In this document: piece by piece, positions 1-6,048 of the stretch
Position numbering within the stretch: the stretch's first letter is position 1
Layout: each line of letters starts with the position of its first letter
Assembly: GCA_016189845.1 (NCBI GenBank)
Contig: JACPRT010000167.1
Coordinates: 1-8,169 of the forward strand
DNA from: Chloroflexota bacterium
GTDB taxonomy: Bacteria > Chloroflexota > Dehalococcoidia > Lucifugimonadales > Lucifugimonadaceae
Reading direction: 5' to 3'
Length of the DNA: 8,169 nt
The notes under the pieces: model-generated
The model's database searches: none
What the model saw: the letters and a program-made list of their open reading frames with translations, nothing else
What the model was told of the DNA's origin: nothing
Made by a program: the position numbers and the translations under genes

Positions 1-5
1 GCGGC

Positions 6-2927
6 CTACGCCTTGCCGGCATCCGACGGCTCCTTCAGGGCATCGGCGAGGACTTCCACGAGGTGCCGCGCTTTCCGCCCGGTCCCGAACTGCGTCTGCT
101 CCCGGCACGAGACCCCGGTGACCGCGATCTGGGTTTCTGGCGACGCCGCCCGAACGAACGGGAAGAAGCGGTCCTCGCCGACCCCGAGCGACACCCCTAC
201 GTGCTCCTTCTCGTACCCGAACGAACCCGCCATGCCACAGCACCCCGCGTTGATCTCGCTCACACGGTACCCCGGCGGCAGCCGTAGCGCCTTCAGCGAC
301 GCCACCGTGCCCGTCAGGGCCCGCTGGTGGCAGTGGCCCAGGAACGCCACGTCGCGCTTCAGGTCGTTCTTGAACTCGATCTGCCCGCCCCCGTCTCCTG
401 CGGTCTTTGCGATCAGCTCCTCGATCATCGTCGTGCCGGCTGCGACCGCCCTCGAGCGGTCGTCGTCGAGCAAGTCGGCGTACTCGTCCTTGATGGCCAT
501 CACGCAGCTCGACTCGCAGCCCACGACCGGCACGCCGCGCTCGACGTACGGGTAGAGCAGATCGACGTTGTGGCGGGCGTTGGCCGCTGCCTTATCGAGC
601 AGCCCCTTCGACACCATCGGGCGACCGCAACACCTGCGATCCCGCAGTACCACCACATCGTAGCCCAGCGCCTCGAGGAGGCGAGTGGCGGCTATCCCGA
701 TCGAAGGGTAGTTGAAGTTCATGAACGTGTCGTGGAAAAGCACGACCTCCCCGCGCGACCCCCGGGCGGTGGGCACGTGGCCGTCCCACCACCGCTGGAA
801 AGTGCGCCGGACGACCGGAGGCATCGGGCGGTGGTAGTCGAAACCGACGAACGCGTCGAGGAGCATGCGCACCGGGACCGACCGGTTGACCAGGTTGGCG
901 ACGGGGGCGATGGGCGAAGTCAATGCGTTCAGCCGGTGGATGCCGGCTACCATGCGAGAACGTAGCGGGAGGCGATGCGACCGGTAGTAGCCGTCGAGAA
1001 ACTCGTACTTGATCTTCGCCATGTCCACGCCCGACGGGCACTCGGACTTGCACGACTTGCATTCCAGGCACAGATCGAGGACCTGGAACATGCGTGTTGA
1101 ATGCAGCTCGTCGAGGGGAAGGGCGCCGGACAGGGCGGCCCGCAGAGCGTTCGCACGCCCCCGTGTGGAGTGTTCCTCTTCGCGCGTGGCCATGAACGAG
1201 GGGCACATCGCTCCTGCATTGAACTTACGGCACGCCCCGACGCCGTTGCACATCTCGACCGCGCCGGCAAAGCCGCCTTCCTTGCGAAAGCTCAGCCGGG
1301 TCTGCAGCGGCTGGGTGCGGTAGCGGTCGTCGTATCTCAGGTTCGAGAGAAGGTGGGGCGTGTCGAAGACCTTGCCAGGGTTCATGATCCCTGCGGGATC
1401 GAACGCCGCCTTCACGTCCCGGAACGCCTGTGTGAGTTTTGGGCCGAACATCTTCTCGGTCCAGTAGCCACGCACGATGCCGTCGCCGTGCTCCGCGGTC
1501 ATCGCGCCGCCGAACTCGAGCACGAGGTCCGCGACGTCGCCAGCTATCGCCTGGAGCTTCTCCATGCCGTCGCGTGTCTTGATGTCGATGACAGGCCTGA
1601 TGTGAAGGCAGCCCACGCTCGCGTGCCCGTAGTAGCCGGCCTCGTTCCCGTGCTTCTTCATGATCTCGTCGAAGCGGCGCACGTACTCGGGCAGCTTCTC
1701 CGGCGCGACCGCGGTGTCCTCGACGAATGGCAGCGGCTTTGCCGGGCCCGGCACGTTCATCATCAGGCCCAGCCCGGCCTGGCGCATGTTCCAGACCTGG
1801 CGCTGGCCCGCGGGCGACAGCAACCGCGTCGTCGCGTACCCCAGGCGCTGCCGCCTCAGCCTGTTCTCGAGCCGGTCGAGGGCGGCGACGACCTCGGCTT
1901 CGGTTTCGCCTGAGAACTCGACAACCAGGATGTCCTGAGGCTCTCCCTGCAGGAAGCCGAGGTTGCGTGCGAAACCTAGCGAGCGCCGGGCCTCCTTGAT
2001 GATCATCGAGCCGATGTGCTCGACCGCCGTCGGCTTCTCCTCTAGCGTGGCGACAGTCGCCTCCATGGCCTCGATGATGCCGTTGAAATGAACGACTGCC
2101 AGACCCTTCGTCTTCGGTATGCGTTCGAGATGCAACTTTGGCGAGGTGACCGCGGCCAGCGTGCCCTCGGAGCCAACCATGATCTGGGTGAGGTCCATGG
2201 CGTCGCCGCGCAGGACGCGATCGATGTTGTAGCCGCCATTCCGGCGCAGGATTTTTGGGAAGCGTCGATCGGCTTCGTCCCGGCTGTCCTGTGCTATCTG
2301 CCGCACCGATCTGTATATCGAACCCTCGAGGCCGGCTGCCGACAGCTTCGCCTCCGTCTCGCGGCCGGTCACCTTCTTGAACAGCGCCCGGCTGCCGTCG
2401 GAGAGGACGACGTCCTGCTCCAGCACGTGGTCGACCGTCCTGCCATAGCGGATCGAGTTGGCCCCGCAGGAGTTGTTGCCGATCGCGCCGCCGACGTTCG
2501 CGCGACTGGATGTCGACGGGTCTGGAGTGAAGAACAGCTCGTGCGGGCGTACCTGCCGGTTGAGCTCGTCGAGCGTGATGCCCGGCTGCGTGCGGACCCA
2601 GCCCTCGTCCGGCTTTATCTCCAGCACGTCGTGCATGTATTTGGAGAAGTCCAGGACGATCGCGTGGTTGACCGTCTGCCCGGACAGGCTCGTACCGCCG
2701 CCACGGGGCAGGACCCAGACGCCATCCCGATGGCAGACCTCGATCACCGCCTGAACGTCATCGGCGTTTCGTGGGAGGACCACTCCGATGGGCTCGATCC
2801 GGTAGATCGAGGCGTCGGTGCTGTAGAGCGCCCGGCTGTAGGGGTCGAACCGCACTTCCCCGGATACGGCCCGTTCCAGGGCACGTTGAAGCTCGGCGCG
2901 GTCGGCGGCCCGTGCCGGCGCGCTCAT
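6..2927 (-). CDS. FAD-linked and 4Fe-4S D-2-hydroxyacid dehydrogenase (YdiJ / GlcD-GlcF fusion type)
   Basis: This 973-residue flavoprotein fuses a GlcD-like FAD domain to a GlcF-like iron-sulfur half. Such enzymes oxidise D-2-hydroxyacids (D-lactate, glycolate or D-2-hydroxyglutarate) and pass electrons on through Fe-S clusters, usually towards the respiratory chain. Visible signatures are a PCMH-type FAD loop PRGGGTSLSGQ at about 74-84, the segment NVGGAIGNNSCGANS at about 144-158, and the FAD-oxidase C-terminal motif AEHGDG near 478-483. Two cysteine groups follow, C560/C566/C575 and C620/C623/C626/C630-Pro. Two CCG-type segments follow those, with C766-C767, C804/C808, C866 and C896-C897. 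Length matches the E. coli YdiJ class (about 1,000 residues), so it looks complete. The ATG overlaps the stop of the upstream antiporter gene (ATGA), so translational coupling is likely. The stop is TAG at 6-8. The family is certain, but the substrate cannot be read from the sequence. Confidence 0.95.
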   Translation of the reverse strand: MSAPARAADRAELQRALERAVSGEVRFDPYSRALYSTDASIYRIEPIGVVLPRNADDVQAVIEVCHRDGVWVLPRGGGTSLSGQTVNHAIVLDFSKYMHDVLEIKPDEGWVRTQPGITLDELNRQVRPHELFFTPDPSTSSRANVGGAIGNNSCGANSIRYGRTVDHVLEQDVVLSDGSRALFKKVTGRETEAKLSAAGLEGSIYRSVRQIAQDSRDEADRRFPKILRRNGGYNIDRVLRGDAMDLTQIMVGSEGTLAAVTSPKLHLERIPKTKGLAVVHFNGIIEAMEATVATLEEKPTAVEHIGSMIIKEARRSLGFARNLGFLQGEPQDILVVEFSGETEAEVVAALDRLENRLRRQRLGYATTRLLSPAGQRQVWNMRQAGLGLMMNVPGPAKPLPFVEDTAVAPEKLPEYVRRFDEIMKKHGNEAGYYGHASVGCLHIRPVIDIKTRDGMEKLQAIAGDVADLVLEFGGAMTAEHGDGIVRGYWTEKMFGPKLTQAFRDVKAAFDPAGIMNPGKVFDTPHLLSNLRYDDRYRTQPLQTRLSFRKEGGFAGAVEMCNGVGACRKFNAGAMCPSFMATREEEHSTRGRANALRAALSGALPLDELHSTRMFQVLDLCLECKSCKSECPSGVDMAKIKYEFLDGYYRSHRLPLRSRMVAGIHRLNALTSPIAPVANLVNRSVPVRMLLDAFVGFDYHRPMPPVVRRTFQRWWDGHVPTARGSRGEVVLFHDTFMNFNYPSIGIAATRLLEALGYDVVVLRDRRCCGRPMVSKGLLDKAAANARHNVDLLYPYVERGVPVVGCESSCVMAIKDEYADLLDDDRSRAVAAGTTMIEELIAKTAGDGGGQIEFKNDLKRDVAFLGHCHQRALTGTVASLKALRLPPGYRVSEINAGCCGMAGSFGYEKEHVGVSLGVGEDRFFPFVRAASPETQIAVTGVSCREQTQFGTGRKARHLVEVLADALKEPSDAGKA

Positions 2928-4171
2928 TTTTCGGGCGCTTTTCCATGGACCGGACTCTCGGGCGGACCGGCGATGCCAGCTCGCTCACGGACCATCTCGG
3001 CGAAGCCGGCGATACGGTCGCGAACTGCACGCACGTGGTCACGGTCGACGATGAGGGTCAGGGCGCTGAGGACGAGGAAGGCCACGCCCATCAAATAGCG
3101 GTCGCGCGTTGTATTCAGGAATAAGTTCAACAGGAAGAGGATGATCAGCGCGCTCGCGCCCGCCCAGCCGATCCGGAGTTTCGCGATCAGGATCACGGCG
3201 AACACGATCTGCGCCGCCGTGAGGAAGACCTCTGCCTGCTGGCGGTCGTCGAGCGGGAGGGCAAGCGCATGGCCGGCAGAGATGCTGAATACGACCGGGA
3301 GCGACGCGACCAGCAGGCTCCACTGGTTGACGGCGGCCGAGATGAGCGCGGTCATGCCGAACACAGGGTTCCCGCGCAGCGTGAAGATGATGGCGACGAG
3401 GAATTCTGGCGCCTCGGAGGCCAGTGGCGCGATCCACTGCACGAGGATGAACTCGTCGATGCCGAACCTGTCCCCGGTGTGGATGAGCCCGTCGGCAAAT
3501 GGCTCAGCGCAGGCGACCACTACGATGGCGGCGAATACGAAGAGGGCGCCGATCACCGCCCTGCGCGTGCCTGAGCGCAGCTTGACGATCTCGGCGGGCG
3601 GCCCCAGCAACTCCACTTCTTCGTTTTCGCCTGTGCGCGAGACGAGCCATAGATATGTCACGAAGAGGATGAACAGGACGGCTGCGTCGTAGAGCGCGAT
3701 CTCGGAGCGCCAGAACATCCAGCCCGAATAAAGCGCGGCCAGGCCAAGCACGACGATCTCAGGTGTCACCGCGGGCGTTAGCTGCACCGGCCGACGGGAC
3801 CTGAGCCAGAAGAGGAGGATGACCACGGGCCAGCCGAGGCCCGAAAGCAACCGGTTGGCGCCGGTCAGGTTTGCGGCGGGAAGCGCGAATGCTGCCGGCT
3901 CCGGGCCCCCTTGCAGGTAGGCTTCCAGGCCGGGATCGGCGCCCGCCTTCCAGGCGAACGTCATGTCCACGGCGTACTCGGGAAGGATCGTGAGCAGGGC
4001 GACGGCTGCGATCGCCAGGCCGGCCGAGATCATCGTCTGGGCCGCCTCGGCTGCCCAGGCCAGGAGGAAGGCTGCGCCCACTATTCCGATGCCGAAGATG
4101 ACGGACGCGAGGGCAGGTTGTTCGAGCTCGAACACCGTCCGGGCCGCGATGGCCGGGATGGTGACCAGCAA
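2924..4171 (-). CDS. Na+/Ca2+ exchanger-family (CaCA) cation antiporter, divergent
   Basis: This is a polytopic membrane protein of 415 residues from the TTG at 4169-4171, with about ten hydrophobic segments. It has two related halves, as in the CaCA superfamily, which exchanges Ca2+ or another cation for Na+ or H+. The alpha-repeat cores are LPEYAVD near 63-69 (with E65) plus AANLTGANRL near 99-108, and ASEAPEFLVA near 251-260 (with E256) plus SAAVNQWSLL near 278-287. These resemble the family pattern (Thr/Ser)-Ser-x-Pro-Glu followed by Gly-Asn/Ser-Asn, but are diverged, so ion choice is uncertain. A hydrophilic loop lies near 178-205 between the halves. The start is doubtful. The frame stays open upstream to 4234 and reads as a natural hydrophobic N-terminus (N-K-N-W-A-F-F), but offers only ATA (4202-4204) or CTG (4226-4228). 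It follows the GreA-like gene closely and overlaps the dehydrogenase gene by ATGA. Confidence 0.85.
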   Translation of the reverse strand: MLVTIPAIAARTVFELEQPALASVIFGIGIVGAAFLLAWAAEAAQTMISAGLAIAAVALLTILPEYAVDMTFAWKAGADPGLEAYLQGGPEPAAFALPAANLTGANRLLSGLGWPVVILLFWLRSRRPVQLTPAVTPEIVVLGLAALYSGWMFWRSEIALYDAAVLFILFVTYLWLVSRTGENEEVELLGPPAEIVKLRSGTRRAVIGALFVFAAIVVVACAEPFADGLIHTGDRFGIDEFILVQWIAPLASEAPEFLVAIIFTLRGNPVFGMTALISAAVNQWSLLVASLPVVFSISAGHALALPLDDRQQAEVFLTAAQIVFAVILIAKLRIGWAGASALIILFLLNLFLNTTRDRYLMGVAFLVLSALTLIVDRDHVRAVRDRIAGFAEMVRERAGIAGPPESPVHGKAPEK

Positions 4172-4220
4172 CGCCGCGGCGAAGAACGCCCAGTTCTTGT
4201 TTATGGCGGCGCTACGGCTG

Positions 4221-5066
4221 TTAGACAGTCTTGACTATCGTGTAGACCTGGACACCACGAGGGGTTCGGACTTTGACCGCATCTCCGGGGCCCCGGCCCA
4301 GGACAGCCGCCCCGACCGGCGACGCGCTGGAGATCTTCGACTGCAGCGGGCTCGCCTCGCTGGGCGCCACGATCTGACACGTCGTGGTCCGTCCCGTCTC
4401 CTGTTCCTGGAGCACGATCGTGCTGCCAAGACGGATCCGGGACCCGATCTGGTCCGAGCCGTGCTCTTCGATGACGACCGCCGCCTTCAGGGTCGCCTCG
4501 ATCTCCGTGATCTTGCTCTGGAGCAGGCCCTGAGCCTCGCGGGCCGCTTCGAGCGGGGCGTTCTCACGGACATCCTTGTCGGCCGCGGCCCGGTGGATGT
4601 CGTCCGCCAGCTGCCGGCGCTCATCGCGGTATCCGGCCAACCGGGACAGCAACTCCGTGTGGCCGGCCTTCGTAAGGCGCACGACCGTTCGCTCGACAGT
4701 CGACTGGTTCCTTCGGCCGGTGGCGGTCCGGCCCTTTCGCAGCCGGAGGTGCTGCGCCAGAGAGACTTCGACCAGCCCCTGCTTCTTCAGGTATCCGAGG
4801 AACTTCTTGACTACTTCGAGCCGGGTCACGGCGTCGGGCGCCGTGCCGCGGGCGCTTACGAGATCGCTGTATTCGCCGATTTCAGGCGCTGCCAGGGTGC
4901 CGGCCTTCCGGCCGCCGCCCACCCAGCGGAGGAACCGCGACAACTCCGCCTGGACGCGCTTTCGGTCCTCCGGAGCGATTTCTCGCATGTACAGGACGAG
5001 CGCGTCGTTGAGGACAGTGGGGTGAGCATGACCGTTGGTGGATACCTGTTCAGACGCTACAGCCAT
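4221..5066 (-). CDS. GreA/GreB-type transcription elongation factor with N-terminal recombinase-like core-binding domain
   Basis: The C-terminal part of this 281-residue protein is a full Gre factor. A coiled coil at about 129-200 has the tip sequence KDVRENAPLEAA, in which D165 and E168 match the catalytic Asp and Glu of the GreA tip (DLSENAEY). An FKBP-like C-terminal domain spans about 207-281, including QIVAPSEASP and ISSASPVGAAVLG. Gre factors enter the RNA polymerase secondary channel and stimulate cleavage of backtracked RNA. GreA is normally about 158 residues, so some 120 residues are extra. Residues about 18-110 are helical and resemble the SAM-like core-binding domain of XerC/D-type recombinases (FLRWV near 45-49, then T-x-LEVVKKFLGYLKKQGLV), followed by a basic linker at about 108-120. 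No recombinase catalytic domain is present. A GGTGA lies 4 bases before the ATG. The gene is first in the leftward unit. The Gre assignment is firm; the N-terminal domain call is inference. Confidence 0.9.
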   Translation of the reverse strand: MAVASEQVSTNGHAHPTVLNDALVLYMREIAPEDRKRVQAELSRFLRWVGGGRKAGTLAAPEIGEYSDLVSARGTAPDAVTRLEVVKKFLGYLKKQGLVEVSLAQHLRLRKGRTATGRRNQSTVERTVVRLTKAGHTELLSRLAGYRDERRQLADDIHRAAADKDVRENAPLEAAREAQGLLQSKITEIEATLKAAVVIEEHGSDQIGSRIRLGSTIVLQEQETGRTTTCQIVAPSEASPLQSKISSASPVGAAVLGRGPGDAVKVRTPRGVQVYTIVKTV

Positions 5067-5119
5067 GCGTTCACCGTACCTGTTCTTGTCATAAGAAAAT
5101 GGTTATCGATAGTTATTGA

Positions 5120-5148
5120 ATTGTAGGAACCGGCATCGGGCGAGTCAA
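5120..5148 (-). promoter_or_regulatory. Sigma-70-type promoter for the leftward greA-like operon
   Basis: Read on the minus strand, TTGACT (plus 5143-5148) and TACAAT (plus 5120-5125) are separated by 17 bases. This is a near-consensus -35/-10 pair. The predicted transcript start is near 5113, giving a leader of about 47 bases before the ATG at 5066. A TATCGATA palindrome (5104-5111) falls in the first bases of that leader. Confidence 0.7.
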
Positions 5149-5169
5149 CGACGGAGCGTATTCTCAACT

Positions 5170-5199
5170 TTGACACTCGAATCCGGCGACTCGTATAAT
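5170..5199 (+). promoter_or_regulatory. Perfect-consensus sigma-70-type promoter for rpmH-rnpA-yidD-yidC
   Basis: TTGACA (5170-5175) and TATAAT (5194-5199) both match the housekeeping consensus exactly, with an 18-base spacer. The predicted transcript start is near 5206, only about 18 bases before the rpmH start codon, which leaves just enough room for a ribosome binding site. A strong promoter suits a ribosomal protein operon. It lies back to back with the leftward promoter, with 21 bases between the two -35 hexamers. Confidence 0.85.
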
Positions 5200-5212
5200 T
5201 CGTGCGTTTGAT

Positions 5213-5219
5213 GGGGAAG
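5213..5219 (+). promoter_or_regulatory. Ribosome binding site of rpmH, deciding a TTG start
   Basis: The purine run GGGGAAG ends 4 bases before TTG at 5224-5226. The rpmH frame has a stop (TGA, 5209-5211) just upstream and no ATG or GTG between that stop and the conserved L34 sequence, so this site and the TTG define the start. Confidence 0.6.
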
Positions 5220-5223
5220 AAAC

Positions 5224-5361
5224 TTGCCGTTTAGAACCTGGCAACCAAAGAAGCTGCGCCGCGCCCGCGTCCACGGATTCAGGGTGCGCATGCGTTCGCG
5301 TGGCGGGCGAGAAGTCCTCAGCCGGCGGCGGGCACGCGGCCGGGCCAAATTGACCGTCTGA
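5224..5361 (+). CDS. rpmH: 50S ribosomal protein L34
   Basis: This small, very basic 45-residue protein is L34 of the large ribosomal subunit. It begins MPFRTWQPKKLRRARVHGF and ends RARGRAKLTV, matching the family pattern RT(Y/W)QP-x-(K/R)...HGF...RR-x-x-GR-x-x-LTV and the usual 44-46 residue length. The start is TTG at 5224-5226. An in-frame TGA at 5209-5211 rules out anything much longer, and Met-Pro before RTWQP is common in L34. A strong promoter and a purine-rich ribosome binding site lie directly upstream. As in most bacteria, rnpA follows, here after 28 bases. The third residue is Phe, where many homologues have Lys. The gene is easy to miss because it is short and starts with TTG. Confidence 0.95.
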   Translation: MPFRTWQPKKLRRARVHGFRVRMRSRGGREVLSRRRARGRAKLTV

Positions 5362-5389
5362 TCACACGGCAAAACCGGCTCAGTAACGG

Positions 5390-5716
5390 ATGCGCCGTGA
5401 GCAGCGACTGACACGGGGCTCTGACTTCGAAAGAACGCGGGCCCACGGCATCCGGGCAGGCGACCGGCTGTTCGCGCTGGGGGCCGTGCGGAGCGAGATC
5501 GGCGTCACGAGGTTTGGACTCGCGGTCAGCCGGCGGGTCGGTGGCGCGGTGGTGAGGAACCGGCTGAAGCGAAGGATCCGGGCAGCCCTGGATTCAATGG
5601 AATTCGCGGAGGGATGGAACGTTGTAGTGTCCGCCCGGCCAGCTGCGGCCGAGGCGAGCTATCACGAGATCGAAGCGTCGCTGCGCCGGCTGGGTAGCCG
5701 GCTGGGCGTCGCATAA
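5390..5716 (+). CDS. rnpA: Ribonuclease P protein component
   Basis: This 108-residue basic protein cofactor of RNase P assists the catalytic RNA in removing the 5' leader of pre-tRNAs. The family signature is present at about 41-67: RFGLAVSRRVGGAVVRNRLK followed by RRIRAAL, including the conserved R-N-R-x-K-R-x-x-R core (N57, R58, K60, R61, R64). The N-terminal LTRGSDFERTRAHG matches the usual L-(K/R)-x-x-x-(D/E)-F-x-x-(V/T)-x-x-x-G region. The length is typical (100-120). The ATG is the only possible start, because an in-frame TAA lies at 5384-5386, but no good Shine-Dalgarno sequence precedes it. Translation may therefore depend on coupling to rpmH, which ends 28 bases upstream. The gene for the RNase P RNA itself is not in this window. 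Confidence 0.95.
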   Translation: MRREQRLTRGSDFERTRAHGIRAGDRLFALGAVRSEIGVTRFGLAVSRRVGGAVVRNRLKRRIRAALDSMEFAEGWNVVVSARPAAAEASYHEIEASLRRLGSRLGVA

Positions 5717-5733
5717 GATTCTGCGGACGGTCA

Positions 5734-6009
5734 ATGAAGCGTCTTCTGATAATTCTCCTGAAGTTCTACAGGGCTGCGATCTCGCCGTACTGGCCAGGCG
5801 CCTGCAGGTACCAGCCGACCTGTTCGGAGTACGCACAGGAGGCCATCGCACAGCACGGGAGTCTGGGCGGCGTCTGGCTCGCCGTGCGGCGTCTTGCCAG
5901 GTGTGGGCCCTGGCACGCAGGAGGTTTCGACCCGGTGCCGAAGCCCAGGCACACGACCGCGACACCCGAACAGTTCATACCAGGAGCGGCTAGCCGCACG
6001 CAGGACTAA
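5734..6009 (+). CDS. yidD: Membrane protein insertion efficiency factor YidD
   Basis: This 91-residue protein of the YidD (DUF37, haemolysin-like) family is a small, membrane-associated helper of YidC/Sec-dependent membrane protein insertion. The family motifs are complete: YRAAISPYWPGACRYQPTCS near 12-31, then YAQEAIAQHG near 33-42, and RLARCGPWHAGGFDPVP near 53-69. They include three conserved cysteines (C24, C30, C57). An amphipathic N-terminal segment (MKRLLIILLKFYRAAIS) probably lies on the membrane. The C-terminal tail after about residue 70 is variable, as in other YidDs. The gene starts 17 bases after rnpA, consistent with one operon, and is followed by the propeller lipoprotein rather than directly by yidC. 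Confidence 0.95.
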   Translation: MKRLLIILLKFYRAAISPYWPGACRYQPTCSEYAQEAIAQHGSLGGVWLAVRRLARCGPWHAGGFDPVPKPRHTTATPEQFIPGAASRTQD

Positions 6010-6048
6010 AAACATACGGTTCCGTCCCATGGGATCCGCCCGCAGGAC

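Noticed and set aside
592..1206. Long open frames opposite or out of frame to the dehydrogenase, antiporter and lipoprotein genes
   Set aside because: They show Arg/Pro/Ala-rich composition and no motifs, and overlap genes with clear family signatures. This is the usual result of high GC content.
4690..5030. Tyrosine recombinase or integrase gene, suggested by the core-binding-like region
   Set aside because: No catalytic domain with the Arg-His-x-x-Arg-Tyr set follows; the protein continues into a complete Gre factor, and there are no attachment sites or mobile-element features nearby.
5085..5125. AT-rich stretch near rpmH with TTATCGATA, considered as a replication origin with a DnaA box
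   Set aside because: Only one site is present, with two mismatches to TTATCCACA; there is no cluster of boxes and no dnaA or dnaN in the window. The AT richness is explained by the promoter and leader.
6010..6048. Short inverted repeats (ACGGTTCCGT, CCCATGGG) between yidD and the lipoprotein, considered as a terminator
   Set aside because: The stems are 4 bases long and no T-run follows, so a terminator splitting the operon is not supported.
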